64,000 nt of DNA from Portunus trituberculatus (GCF_017591435.1 NC_059279.1:1290001-1354000); one strand, 5' to 3'. Counted from the stretch's first letter, positions 47,205 to 57,484 are shown. The notes: generated by a model not told the origin, from the sequence alone. Numbers and translations are program-made.

Positions 47205-47575
47205 AAAGTAGCTGGAGGGTGTGGTTAGTGAAGATGAGGCCTGAAGATGAGTAGGACTGGAACAAGAACAAGAAGAAAAAAAAATAAAATAAAACGAAGA
47301 CAAAAACTGGATATGCGGTTGGTTGCTGAGGGTAGGCGATAAATGGGTGCGGAGGCTGAGAAGAAGGAAGAGGAAGAAGGATAATAGGATAAAGAGTAAA
47401 TAGAACACGATGCAATAGAACTGGAAATATTCTTGTAAGGAGTGGCTGGAGACAATGAGGGAGGGAAAACGGGAAAAATATGAAGGAAAAAGAAAAAAAA
47501 AGATGGACAAGGTGGAACAGATTAGCAGTTTGAAGGAGGGAGGGATGGAAGGAAGAAGAGAAGGAGGAAGGGTAT

Positions 47576-47616
<41 letters not shown>
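46564..47616. repeat. (CT)28, (AG)28, purine-rich DNA and (CAG)12
   Basis: (CT)n at 46564-46619, (AG)n at 46769-46825, GAA/GGA-rich DNA to about 47570 and (CAG)n at 47579-47616. The long minus-strand frame through this tract is only low-complexity Ser/Leu/Phe. Confidence 0.9.
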
Positions 47617-47622
47617 GACAGG

Positions 47623-47663
47623 TATAAGAGAGAGGAAGAGGACCCCAGTAGCTTTACTCTTCA
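47623..47663 (+). promoter_or_regulatory. TATA-like promoter of secreted protein A
   Basis: TATAAG at 47623-47628 lies 55 bases before the start codon, just after a (CAG)12 tract. Initiator-like TTCAGA at 47660-47665 is 40 bases away, slightly far; the exact start is unclear. Confidence 0.55.
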
Positions 47664-47677
47664 GATACACGTCAAAG

Positions 47678-47689
47678 ATGAAAGTGCAG
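47678..47689 (+). CDS. Exon 1 of secreted Asp-rich protein A
   Basis: Four codons (MKVQ) then donor GTTAGTGTGTG, which runs straight into a (GT)n tract. Placed by the TATAAG upstream and by the matching architecture of the gene at 57544. Confidence 0.75.
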
Positions 47690-47690
47690 G

Positions 47691-47750
<60 letters not shown>

Positions 47751-47790
47751 GTCATACGTCAACGATTTATTTTGTACTTATTTTTTTCTA

Positions 47791-47822
<32 letters not shown>

Positions 47823-48250
47823 CCCCATTTATTTTGCATCTTTCTCCTAACTTCATTTTGTATTTTTCCTTTTCTTTATTTTTGAACGTTTACCTATATT
47901 GATCTTGTATTTTCTCTATTTATTTCGTATTTTCCTCTATCTGTTTTGTATTTTTCCCGTTTTTTTATCTTATGTTTCATCTATTCACTTCGTATGTTTT
48001 TTTTTTTCATTTATTTGTACGTTTCTTTCATTTATTTTGTACTTTTCCTTCCATTCATTTTGTACATTTTTTTCCATTTTATTTTGTACGTTTCCTCCAT
48101 CTATGTTCTCTTCATCCATCTCTAACGTCCTTTTTTTCTATTTATTCATTTATTTTATTTTATTTTATCTATTTACTTAATTTTTACATATAAAAAATGT
48201 ATCTTTTGATTTCATATGAGCTGTAAAATATCTTTCTGTCTATCTATCTG

Positions 48251-48289
<39 letters not shown>

Positions 48290-48414
48290 CTCTATATTTC
48301 TATCTACGTTCTCTCCTATCTAGCTATCTATATATTTATTTGTCTCTTTATCTATCTATCTATATATCTATCTATCTATCTAGCTAGTTATCTATCTACC
48401 TATTTATCTATCTG

Positions 48415-48446
<32 letters not shown>

Positions 48447-48959
48447 CCTATTTATCTATCTATCTATCTCTGTCAATCCGTGCAGATCCTGAAGGTGGCG
48501 GTGACGGTGGTGGTCCTGGCAGGCTTAGCTGCAGGAGACACGAAGGTGGTGACGCCCTACTCCTTCCCGGGCGTGGTGGTGGTCGGCCAGGCCCCTGCAC
48601 GTGCTGTCTCTTACGTGCACCACACCGCTGCCGTGCCATCCTTCAGAGCCTCAACACTTCACTATACCGCGCCTCAAGCTGTGCAGTACGCCGTGCCCCA
48701 GGCTGTCCGTTACACCGCCCCAGCTGTACGTTATCCCTTGGTGTACAGCGCGACCTACCATCAACCTGCAGCTGCCGTTGTGAAGGTCAGCTATGATTTC
48801 GATGATGATGATGATGATGTGAGGCCCCTGACATACACCGCGGGGTCTTCCTGGGACACAAGCCTCGAGGATGATGATGATGATGATATGGTAGTCTCGC
48901 CCTATGGAAGGTTCGACGATGACCACTTTGATATTGATGACCATGATGACCGTAAGTAG
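47678..48959 (+). CDS. Secreted Asp-rich protein A, two exons, 161 residues
   Basis: I do not recognise a named family. Exon 1 (47678-47689) encodes MKVQ; exon 2 (48486-48959) carries the rest. An intron after the fourth codon of a signal peptide is common in arthropod cuticle-protein genes. The signal peptide (residues 1-21, cut near LAAG/D) is followed by an Ala/Val/Tyr/Pro-rich repeat (about 62-96, units like YTAPQAVQY and RYTAPAVRY), similar in style to low-complexity cuticle proteins. Then come two runs of six Asp and the tail FDDDHFDIDDHDDRK. The Asp runs suggest calcium or mineral binding, which is inference. The FDDDHFD motif is shared with the gene at 57544. The stop TAG overlaps a perfect donor (CGTAAGTAG), so a longer spliced form is possible. 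Confidence 0.8.
47690..48485 (+). repeat. Intron of secreted protein A: (GT)28, T-rich DNA, TCTA repeat
   Basis: The intron opens with the donor merging into (GT)n (to 47749), continues with T-rich degenerate repeats (TATTTTGTACGTTTC-like words) and closes with TCTA tetranucleotides at 48236-48470. Confidence 0.9.
48486..48959 (+). CDS. Exon 2 of secreted Asp-rich protein A
   Basis: Acceptor ccgtgcag follows a long TCTA repeat. It encodes ILKVAVTVVVLAGLAAG, the rest of the signal peptide, and the whole mature chain. G+C and codon use are clearly coding against an AT-rich background. Confidence 0.85.
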   Translation: MLKVAVTVVVLAGLAAGDTKVVTPYSFPGVVVVGQAPARAVSYVHHTAAVPSFRASTLHYTAPQAVQYAVPQAVRYTAPAVRYPLVYSATYHQPAAAVVKVSYDFDDDDDDVRPLTYTAGSSWDTSLEDDDDDDMVVSPYGRFDDDHFDIDDHDDRK

Positions 48960-49238
48960 GCAGGCACGCAGGCAGGCAGACAGGCAGGCAGGCGTCCAGT
49001 GACCAGCGGTAACGCCAGCCTAAATATACTTGTGTAGTTTTTTATACAAGTTTTTTTAGATCACGAGATATCAAATACACCTCTTTTATCTATTTTATTT
49101 TTCATTCCTAAACGATCCCAAGACGCCACAAGGAAATTATGCATTATTAGACTTAAGAAATGTATCAATCGCATGAAAGCCTCGACTTCTTGACTGCATT
49201 ACATGACACATCTGGAGCAGCGCCACCAGTATGCTACC

Positions 49239-49460
49239 TCTAATCTCAGAAACGCTTTACTCTCTCACCACGACTGTTTGTAAAGGCCACAGAAATGATT
49301 AGCTGGGTTCTCAAGAGTGTTTCTCCTGTTAATAATGTAGGAATCTTGTTTTTAAGTCAATAGAACAATGATAAACATTAAAAATCCACGTAGCTTCAAC
49401 TGCTAGAGCTTTTTGAATGATAGTCGCGGGGTGAGGGACTGAAGTGCTCAGAATATAACG
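49239..49460. mobile_element. MITE family B
   Basis: Starts with CAGAAACGCTTTACTCTCTC and ACCACGACTGTTTG; ends AGTCGCGGGGTGAGGGACTG, the inverted counterpart. Confidence 0.62.
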
Positions 49461-49499
49461 TCATGTCGGAAGTAAACAAGAGAGGGAGGGACTCGTCAC

Positions 49500-49501
<2 letters not shown>

Positions 49502-49547
<46 letters not shown>
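49502..49547. repeat. (AG)23 microsatellite
   Basis: A pure tract. Similar tracts lie at 50671-50720, 51063-51099, 52064-52119 (CT), 52212-52256 and 54219-54294 (CT). Confidence 0.95.
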
Positions 49548-49550
<3 letters not shown>

Positions 49551-49561
49551 GCTTTAAAAGA

Positions 49562-49873
49562 TTAGACATATTTATGGATGGGGATGACAGATGGAATTAA
49601 GTAGTTTTGCTCATACAGGGACTGCCACGTGAAAGCCTGACAGCCTATTCCAGCTTCCCTCATTTTCTTATGTTCTTGCGTAGAGGGACGAGGCCTGCCA
49701 ACTTCGGCTACTGTTCCTTCTTCGTCCCTGTTATAGTCTTTGCTATCCTCTCTCCCTCGGCTTGCAAATGGAAGTAACAACAAGCAACCTTCACCACTTG
49801 ACAACATCACCACCGCCACCACTGCCACCGCCATCATCGCCATCACCACTCCAGCTCCTCTCCCCAAAAACAA
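49562..49873 (-). CDS. Hypothetical short open frame with a signal-like N-terminus
   Basis: The frame reads MAMMAVAVVAVVMLSSGEGC after a possible earlier Met, then a short hydrophilic chain with two Cys. It could be a small secreted peptide. The hydrophobic start comes from a GCC/ACC-type repeat, no TATA or splice support is visible, and the 3' part looks repeat-like, so it is probably not a gene. Confidence 0.12.
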   Translation of the reverse strand: MFLGRGAGVVMAMMAVAVVAVVMLSSGEGCLLLLPFASRGREDSKDYNRDEEGTVAEVGRPRPSTQEHKKMREAGIGCQAFTWQSLYEQNYLIPSVIPIHKYV

Positions 49874-50119
49874 CCCTCGTAGTGTACTGACTGCAGAGTA
49901 ACAGCTAGCGTTGACAGGTAGAGAGAAAAAAAAAAAACGAGTCAGGGGAGCTTGTGAAAAGAAAGCAGCAATATTAATAGAAAATGAAGTAAAAGATAAT
50001 AAACAGCTAATAGTAAATTCCGTCTATCAGATCTTGGTGTTATAGAATATGGCATCAAGAGGAAATCGTTTGCATGCAGCTTCCCACCCTTTATGTTCCC
50101 CGCCCTCTTGAAAACCCTG

Positions 50120-50545
50120 CTAATTAACTCTGTGGCCTTTGAAAACAGTCGTAGTGAAAGACCCCTACATTAAAAAGCCTCTAATTGCAGTGATGCGAGT
50201 TTCTAAGAGTGTTTTTTTTTTTTTCATTCTATTGGCAGATTAACAACATTTTCTGTATATGTACTAGAAAAAAACCTTAAGAACTCAGAGGCCTTTGAAA
50301 ATAATCGTGGTGAGAAAGTTCCTGCATTCAAAAGACTCTACAGGTTTTTAAGAGAGTTTATATATTTTTTTATGATTCCAGTGACAGATAAACAACATTT
50401 TCTATATATGTACTGGAAAAACACTTGAAGAACTCGGCTAATCATCTCAGAGACCTTTGAAAACAGTCGTGGGGAGAGAGCAAAGCGTTTCAGAATGGCC
50501 AAAACAATCGTGGTGAGAGAGCAAAGTGTTTCAGAATGACCAACC
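50120..50545. repeat. Family B-related repeats, about three partial units
   Basis: CTCTGTGGCCTTTGAAAACA and TCGTGGTGAGA blocks recur near 50130, 50290, 50440 and 50500, with the 3' end AGAGCAAAGCGTTTCAGAATG duplicated (only 35-60 bases apart). Confidence 0.6.
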
Positions 50546-50668
50546 AGCGTCGCGTCACCCTGCTGGCTAATCCGAAGGTCGCGTAGGAGTTCTGCTAGGG
50601 AGGTACTGAAGGGCGGCGCCGCACCGTGGGAATGTCCGGGAAGGAAAGGGGAAGGAGAGTGTTAATCC

Positions 50669-50720
<52 letters not shown>

Positions 50721-50722
<2 letters not shown>

Positions 50723-51061
50723 CTTCAAATCGTCAATCTACACCGTTTACTATGATAATTTCGTAACGGGAAACGGCAAATGAGAAAAAGCTTAACAGAA
50801 AACAAAAGTGTGCATAAACTCTCCAGAAAACATCACATTATAGACAGGAGGATAAAAAATAAATAAGTAAACAAATAAATAAATAAATAACTGGTATGGC
50901 GAAGGGAACGTTTAACGGGAACTCCTAATTAACAATGAGACAAAAAAGTAAAAATTAAAGTACTTGATTCATAAACATTTATTTCTTTGTCTCGTATCGG
51001 CTTTCTTTCTTTTTATGTATTTAATTATTTCTATTTATCTTATTTATTTTTTTGATAAGTT

Positions 51062-51101
<40 letters not shown>

Positions 51102-51577
51102 TAACATGCTTTTCTTTATATATTTTTTTTTGTTTAGGCTCGTTTCCCTTTCGTAATGTTTTTTATGATCCGTTTTCCATTTTCTTTTCTTTTTTGTCGT
51201 TTTCTTTTGTTGTTGCTTGTGGTTCTCTATTTATTTATTTGTTTATTATTTTTATTATTATTGTTTTTATTTTATTTGTTTTATTTATTTTTTTTTTTCT
51301 TTTCTTTTTTGACAGGTTCCAGTGAAAGGTTATCAGTGTTTCCGTGTGTCTTCACCATTCTTTTCCTTTCGTCGTTTCCTTGTCGAGTGACGAGATGGCG
51401 TCTTGTATGTCTTTCCTACAGTTCCTTCTATCCCTTGCATCTTCCTCCGTGGCTGTCTTTTTTATCGCAGTTCCCTCCCTCCATCTCACTCCGTTGTCTT
51501 GATCTTCTTCCTTTTCTTTTATTCTTTCTTTTAACTCTTTCTTTTAATCAGTTTCTTCTTTCTCTCATCTCTTTCTT
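50721..51577. other. AT-rich intergenic DNA, nothing coding seen
   Basis: Contains (AG)18 and T-rich DNA; a plus-strand frame at 51156-51608 is low-complexity Phe/Leu/Ser only. Confidence 0.6.
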
Positions 51578-51760
51578 TTCCATATTAATTTTGTTTACTA
51601 TTTGGTGATTTTATACAGCTTCAGAAACTTATGTGGAGATTGAAATAGTGAAGACTGTGACCATTAATCTTCTGACCTCCATAGACCCTTCCTAATATAA
51701 CTAAATCTAATCATACCCAAAACTCAAGGTAAAGATGCTTCCCTGTACTGAAGAGGTTAA
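51578..51760 (+). mobile_element. TTAA-ended MITE (family A), first of a tandem pair
   Basis: 5'-truncated; its 3' end CTGTACTGAAGAGGTTAA shares its TTAA with the next copy. Confidence 0.75.
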
Positions 51761-51947
51761 CCCCTTCAGTACCATGACGCGTTTCTACATTCATTGTGCT
51801 TACTATTTGATGATTTTATACAGCTTCAGAAACTCGTGTGAAGAATGCAGCCATTAATCTCCATAGACGCTTCCTAATGTAAAGTGAAATGGTCTAATCG
51901 TACACAAATCTCAAGATAAAAATGTGTTCTAGTATTGAAGGAGTTAA
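51757..51947 (+). mobile_element. TTAA-ended MITE (family A), second of a tandem pair
   Basis: TTAACCCCTTCAGTACCATG to ATTGAAGGAGTTAA, directly head-to-tail with the previous copy. Confidence 0.78.
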
Positions 51948-52061
51948 AATTCGGCTCTTGCACTTTTCTTCCTTACACTAGCCAAAAAAATAACAAAATC
52001 AGATGGAGATTAACAAATAAAGATTCAAATAACAAGACTCTCTCTAATATCACATTGCCTT

Positions 52062-52122
<61 letters not shown>

Positions 52123-52210
52123 TAACACGCATGTAATAATAGTGCATGGGGATCATATCTTATGGGGTTTGAAAGCCTTAAATTATCTTCACTTGCGCAA
52201 ATTGATAACA

Positions 52211-52260
<50 letters not shown>

Positions 52261-52469
52261 TTGCAGGCTCCACCACCACCACCACTACCACCACCACGCA
52301 CCGTCACAAGTCTTTCCTCTTTCCTTTTCCTCTTTCCTTTTTGTGCGTTCATATTTGAGTAAAACCGATGTTATTATTTTTTCACGTTTAATTTATGCAC
52401 GTTTACTTATATCCACACTTCAGTAATATGATCATCTTTTGTTTTGTTTTGTTTTGTCTTGTTTTATGC

Positions 52470-52650
52470 AGGAGAGAAGGCGAGCCAAGGACAACAAAAT
52501 ATATATATAAAAAAAAGGCCCACTTGAGTGCTTGTTTCCTATAATAGAAGTAAATAGTTAGCCAAAATTAAAGAATATATGTCTTGATACCTCCCTGTTA
52601 AGAGAAATCAGCTGGTAGAAAGACGGAAATACAGAAGCAGACAGGGAGTT
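52470..52650. mobile_element. Family E left-arm fragment
   Basis: GAGCCAAGGACAACAAAAT, AAGGCCCACTTGAGTGCTTG, GTTAGCCAAAATTAAAG and GTCTTGATACCTCCCTG follow the order of family E. Confidence 0.55.
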
Positions 52651-53019
52651 CCAGAGTTCTAGAGTTAAGTATGATTCTGGAAAGTTTGAGTGTATATGTT
52701 TGTATTTATTTTCCTTGGTCACTTATTTCTATATCATATACAAATTTTACATCTCAAGAGGACTCTTTTCTTTTTTTTTTCTTTATTTTTGTCTTCGTGT
52801 TTTTTTTTTTTCGTTTTCTGTTGCCTCTGGTCCTGGTTTTAATCTTGCTGTTTTGTTTTCTCTCTCTTCTTTCTTCTTTGTTACCTTTATTTGTGCTATT
52901 CAATTCATGTTTTTTTTTCTTTTCGTATTCATCTTACTTTTATTTTATTTTTTTTTTTTTTTCCCTTTTTTTCTTTTCTTTTACTTTATCTGACGCATTC
53001 TTGCTGCCACGAAAGATGA

Positions 53020-53290
53020 ATGAAGAGGAATAGGAGGAGGAGGAGGAGGAGAAGGAGAAAGAGGAGGAAGAAGAGGAAAAAGAAGAGAAGAAAAGAAAAA
53101 AGAAAAGAAAAACTAAAAAAGGAAGATATAAACAATAACAACACAATTAACAACAACAAAAATAGAAGAAAAATAGAAACAAGAAAAACTACAACAGTAA
53201 AAAGAACAAGAACAAGAACAAGAACAGGAACAAGTACAAGATTAACAAGAATGAGAAGAACAGGAAGAAAAACAATGGAAGTCCTGTCCT
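53020..53290. repeat. GGA/GAA and AACAAG-rich simple repeats
   Basis: (GGA)n then AGAACA/ACAAC repeats; no coding support. Confidence 0.85.
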
Positions 53291-53599
53291 GTGATCAACA
53301 TCCGCAACAGAGAGCGGGAAGTTTTGCATCTCAGTGAAGCCTCTTCCATATCAAGTCGACGCAATGAGAAGGGTGATCGTGGCACCATAATTTTTTGCCC
53401 TCCGCCCTCCCTCCCTCACGCGGATATCACGTTTTCCGGCGTGACGTCACAGAGAAGGGAGGTCAAGGGAGGGGCGAGGTCAGTCAGGGTGGCGGGCCCA
53501 GGTAGGGTCAAAGGTCAGCGCGGTGGTACTGAAGAAGAACCAAGCGTTTCAGATTGCGCACGAGGGAACTGGGAGAGCGTTGAGTGTTGCCCGAAACGA

Positions 53600-53745
53600 T
53601 GATCTCTTTTACTTTTGCTCTTACTCTCACCACCAAGACTATTTTCAAAGGCCACAGAGATGCTTAGCTGTATTCTTAAGAGATGTTTACCCTGTTAGTA
53701 ATGTAGAAGTCTCGTTAATCTGTCACTAGGACCATGAAATCACTC
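53600..53745. mobile_element. Partial family B MITE
   Basis: CTCTCACCACCAAGACTATT, then AAAGGCCACAGAGATGCTTA and the interior, immediately before a family A copy. Confidence 0.5.
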
Positions 53746-53753
53746 AACACTAT

Positions 53754-53950
53754 TTAACACGTTTCCATATTCATTTTGCTTATTATTTGGTGATTTTATA
53801 CAGCTTCAGAGACTTACGTGAGGATTAAAATAGTGAAGGTTCTGGCCATTAATCTTCTGACCTCCATAAACCCTTCCAAACATAGATAAAATCGTCTAAT
53901 CATGCCCAAAACTCAAGGTAAAAAATGCGTCCCAGTACTAAAGGAGTTGA
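53754..53950 (+). mobile_element. TTAA-ended MITE (family A)
   Basis: Starts TTAACACGTTTCCATATTC with the outer TIR eroded; ends CAGTACTAAAGGAGTTGA. Confidence 0.72.
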
Positions 53951-54214
53951 AAACCAAGAGCCTTTTGAGTTTCGTGGAAGTTCAGCGGAGTGTTTCTCAA
54001 AATGGTCAGGCTGTGAGTGACGAGGGTGGGAAGTGAAGGGAAAGAGTCTGAAGGTAATTGGTGGGTGATTTGGTGGAGATTTAGTGGGATTTCGTGACTC
54101 TCCTGTTAGTTTTGTTTGCCTTATGGGAGAGGAACAGTGGACGGAAAGATTAGAGTGTACATAGTGTTTATAGAAAGAGTAGTGTTGATATGTATAGCTT
54201 AAGGTTCAATTAGT

Positions 54215-54299
<85 letters not shown>

Positions 54300-54502
54300 T
54301 ATACTTTATTTTTACAATCACATTTATCTAAGTTTTTTTTTTTTTTTTTTTTTTGCCAAATATTATGATACACATTTCATTTACACTTTACATTATGGTG
54401 GATTTAAACTTCATTCCTCTATTTTCCATCGTTTTCTTACTAATATTCTCTCTCTTTTCTTCCCGTAATAGCATCCCTCTATCAATTCTCTTTTAAACTG
54501 CA

Positions 54503-54702
54503 TTAATCTCTTCAGTACCACGACGCGTTCTCATATTCATCCTGGTTACTATTTGGCGATTTTATACACCTTCAGAAACATAAGTTGAGGTTAGAATAGT
54601 AAAAGACTCTGGCCATTAATCTTTTGATCTCCATAGACATAAAGTCGTTTAATCGTACCCAAAAATCAAGGTAAAAATGCGTCTCAGTACTGAAGGGGTT
54701 AA
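54503..54702 (+). mobile_element. TTAA-ended MITE (family A)
   Basis: TTAATCTCTTCAGTACCACG to CTCAGTACTGAAGGGGTTAA. A further fragment holding only the 3' end lies at about 54805-54841. Confidence 0.77.
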
Positions 54703-55202
54703 TAACAATCGCTTCTCTTCCTGTTCCGTGTCGTGTGGGGAAGATCCAGTTCATGGCGTTACAGATAAGACCCAGTGCTCTTTGGCGTCACGGGAGGGAT
54801 CGTGTCAAAATAGAAATACATCCCAGTACTGAAGGGTGTTACGACCAATGCGAACATAGTATACAATGAAATAATAAATGGATGAATAATACATATATAG
54901 GATAGGTCGTCCTGGGAGCATTACAATAATACACAACAAAAACATTGCTTGCAAAACACAATTACATCTTAACCTAAAACACATTACATTATATTAGTGC
55001 CTGACGGTAGTAACAAGGGGTTAAGAGTATGGTCACTATGGCGGTATTCATAAACATTCCTCTTTCTCATACCACTATTTTGGAAAGCTGTAGGGATGTT
55101 TGGAAGACCTTTTCGTGGTGCTTCTCGTGTTGATGTTTTAGAAATCTAATCAGTTTGTCTCTCGAACCATAAAAACCACTTTAAAAACACACTGCCACGT
55201 CC

Positions 55203-55385
55203 ATTAGAGGCAGGGCCGTTTCTAGCTATAGGCGGACAAGGCGATTGCCTAGGATCCCCAAGCCACCAGGGGGCCTAATTTCCTAATTCACCCAGGGGCT
55301 CCGACGAAAAATTGAAATCTAGGGGCCCCCCAAACAGCATCTTGCCCAGGGCCCCCACAAAGCTAGAAACGGGCCTGATTAGAGG
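55203..55385. mobile_element. hAT-like MITE with perfect 8-bp target duplication
   Basis: ATTAGAGG at 55203-55210 and again at 55378-55385 flanks a 167-bp element. Its ends CAGGGCCGTTTCTAGCT and AGCTAGAAACGGGCCTG are inverted repeats. CAGGG termini and 8-bp duplications are hAT features. Confidence 0.9.
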
Positions 55386-55626
55386 CTGAGAATGGAGCGG
55401 TGATGGAGGTAGAAGTGTTTCAGAATATGGCTGTTAGTGTCGTGAGGTGTCAGTTGTAGTGTTGTTTCTGAGCCTGTCCTACCCTAGATCATGTTAAGAA
55501 TAGTGAACCCTTCACCTGTATAGTTTCCCGGTGCCCCCTTCGCTGCTCTTCCACTCAGCTGACATGACGTGAAAATATGTTAACCAAAACTAACCTAACA
55601 CTAACTTTAACCTAACCTAACCTTGA

Positions 55627-55829
55627 TTAACCCTTTCAGTACCATGACGCGTTTTCATATTCATTCTAGTTACTATTAGGTGAATTTTTTTACATCTTCA
55701 AAAACTCAGGTAGGGGGATTTGAATAATGAAGACTGTGGCCATTAATCTTCTGACCTCCTTAGACCTTTCCTAATGTCAAAAAAATGGTCTTATCGCACA
55801 CAAATCTCAAGATAAAAACGTGTCCCAGT
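55627..55829 (+). mobile_element. TTAA-ended MITE (family A) inside the foldback loop, first of a fused pair
   Basis: Starts TTAACCCTTTCAGTACCATG and stops at CCCAGT, where the next copy begins at GACGCG. Confidence 0.77.
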
Positions 55830-56026
55830 GACGCGTTTTCATATTCATTCTAGTTACTATTCGGTGATTTTTTTTACATCTTCAAAAACTCATGTGGGGG
55901 ATTAAAATAATGAAGACTGCGGCCATTATTCTTCTGACCTCCTTAGACCTTTCCTAATGTCAATGAAATGGTCTTATCGTACACAAATCTCAAAGTAAAA
56001 ATGTGTCCTAGTACTGAAGAGGTTAA
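55830..56026 (+). mobile_element. TTAA-ended MITE (family A) inside the foldback loop, second of a fused pair
   Basis: Begins at GACGCGTTTTCATATTC, without its outer 5' TIR, and ends AGTACTGAAGAGGTTAA. Confidence 0.77.
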
Positions 56027-56246
56027 ATTTAGGGGTTAGGTTAGGTTAGGTTAAAGTTACGATTAGGTTAGTTTTGGTTATCACATTTCCAGTCACACGT
56101 CATTTCAGGTTGAAAGAGCTGCGAAGGGGAAGCCGAGAAACTAGGACAGCTGGAGGGTTCGCTATTCCTGACATGATCCGAAGGGAGGACAGGCTCAGAG
56201 ACAACACTACACTTGACATCATCTCACGACACTAATGGCCATAGTC

Positions 56247-56438
56247 TTAACCCCTTCAGTACTGGGACGCATTTTTATCACGAGTTTTGGGTATGATTAG
56301 ACGAATTATTGACATTAGGAAGGGTTCATGGAGGTCAGAAGATTAATAGCCATTCCTCACATGAGTTTCTGAAGTTGTATATGGCCAAATAGTAAGCAGA
56401 ATGAAAATGGAAACGTGTCATGGTACTAAAGGGGTTAA
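56247..56438 (-). mobile_element. TTAA-ended MITE (family A), reverse orientation
   Basis: TTAACCCCTTCAGTACTGGG to CATGGTACTAAAGGGGTTAA, directly beside the right end of the foldback element. Confidence 0.77.
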
Positions 56439-56439
56439 A

Positions 56440-57140
56440 CTTTTCGCCGCGTTTTCCTGACTTGTTTTTATTTATTCTACTGGAAATTATTTGTGTTTTT
56501 CAAGAGAGTTTGTAAGATTTTAGGGATTTAACGTTTCGCGGCATTTTTCTGCCTTTTTTTTTTCTCTAATATAAGTTATTTGGCGTTTTCAAGGGAGTTT
56601 GTATGATTTTAGTACCAACATGCACTCATGGTCATATTCTTAAATGTTACGCGGGGTTTTCCTAACCTATTTTTATTTGCGCTAGTAGAATTCATTTTGT
56701 GGTTTTCAAGGGAGTTTATTTGATTTTAGTACATACACTTATGGGCATATTCTTATTTTCCTAACTTGCTCAGATTTGTTTTAGTTTAGTAGAAGTTATT
56801 GGGGGTATTTCAAGGGGCTTATGTGATTTTAGTACAAACAGTTATGACCATATTCTTAAACAGTTCGGTGCTCTATTCTACTTTATACTACTATAGATGT
56901 TATTAGTTTTTAGTGGAAGTTATTTCAAGGAGTTTCTGTGATTCTAGTACATACAGTTATATGGACATCTTCTTAAACAGTTCGGTGCTTTGCGCTGCTT
57001 GTTTTCATTGGTTCTGCGAGATGTTATTAGGATTTTTCAAGGAATCATATTCTTAAAACGTTTTGCCGCTTATTTTTTACGTGTTTTCACTTATTCGATT
57101 GGATACTGTTACTGGATTTCTAAGGAGTTCATATGATTCC
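56440..57140. repeat. Degenerate tandem array, unit about 90-125 bp
   Basis: The phrase TTTCAAGGGAGTTTGTATGA, then TTTTAGTAC, recurs with changes near 56495, 56585, 56705, 56808, 56930, 57033 and 57115; ATATTCTTAAACAGTTCGG-type words recur between them. Confidence 0.72.
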
Positions 57141-57484
57141 AGTTACACGTAATTCAAGGACTCTGGACAATGGAAATCATCTAAGTAGTCTTTGAGAATT
57201 GAGTGTTAAAAGAACGAAATAAAAAAACAATAAAACAATGAAAAAAGAGACAAAACGCATCGATATCGTATCTTGAAACAACACTACCGTACATACAAAC
57301 CTCATGCATCAATGAAGACCACGCCAAGGTTTTCTGTGTGTGACCTTTAGTGCGTGTCTCCTGGGTCACGAGGGCACACACCAGGTAAAGATGCATCCTT
57401 TTTTTTCCCTCCTACTTGCGTGGTGTAAGGAGAAAGGGGTTAAGGCTTGAGGGGAGTGTAGGGGTGGACAGGGAAGCCGATGGG

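Larger units (their letters stand above)
55424..56246. mobile_element. Foldback element, about 200-bp arms, invaded by two MITEs
   Basis: The left arm (55424-55626) and right arm (56027-56246) are inverted copies: TTAGTGTCGTGAG / CTCACGACACTAA, GAGCCTGTCCT / AGGACAGGCTC, TAACCAAAACTAACCTAA / TTAGGTTAGTTTTGGTTA. Two family A copies fill the loop. The inner arm ends hold three TTAGG units. Confidence 0.82.

Noticed and set aside
46675..47670. Minus-strand 331-codon frame, the longest apart from SMARCC exon 12
   Set aside because: It spans purine-rich DNA, (AG)n and (CAG)n; low complexity throughout, no domain, no splice sites needed.
53291..53602. Plus-strand 103-codon frame with many Arg/Gly
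   Set aside because: No signal, domain or splice context; it overlaps DNA that leads into MITE sequence.
56035..56060. TTAGG units as a telomere or telomere scar
   Set aside because: Only three units, mirrored in both arms of a foldback element; they belong to that element.
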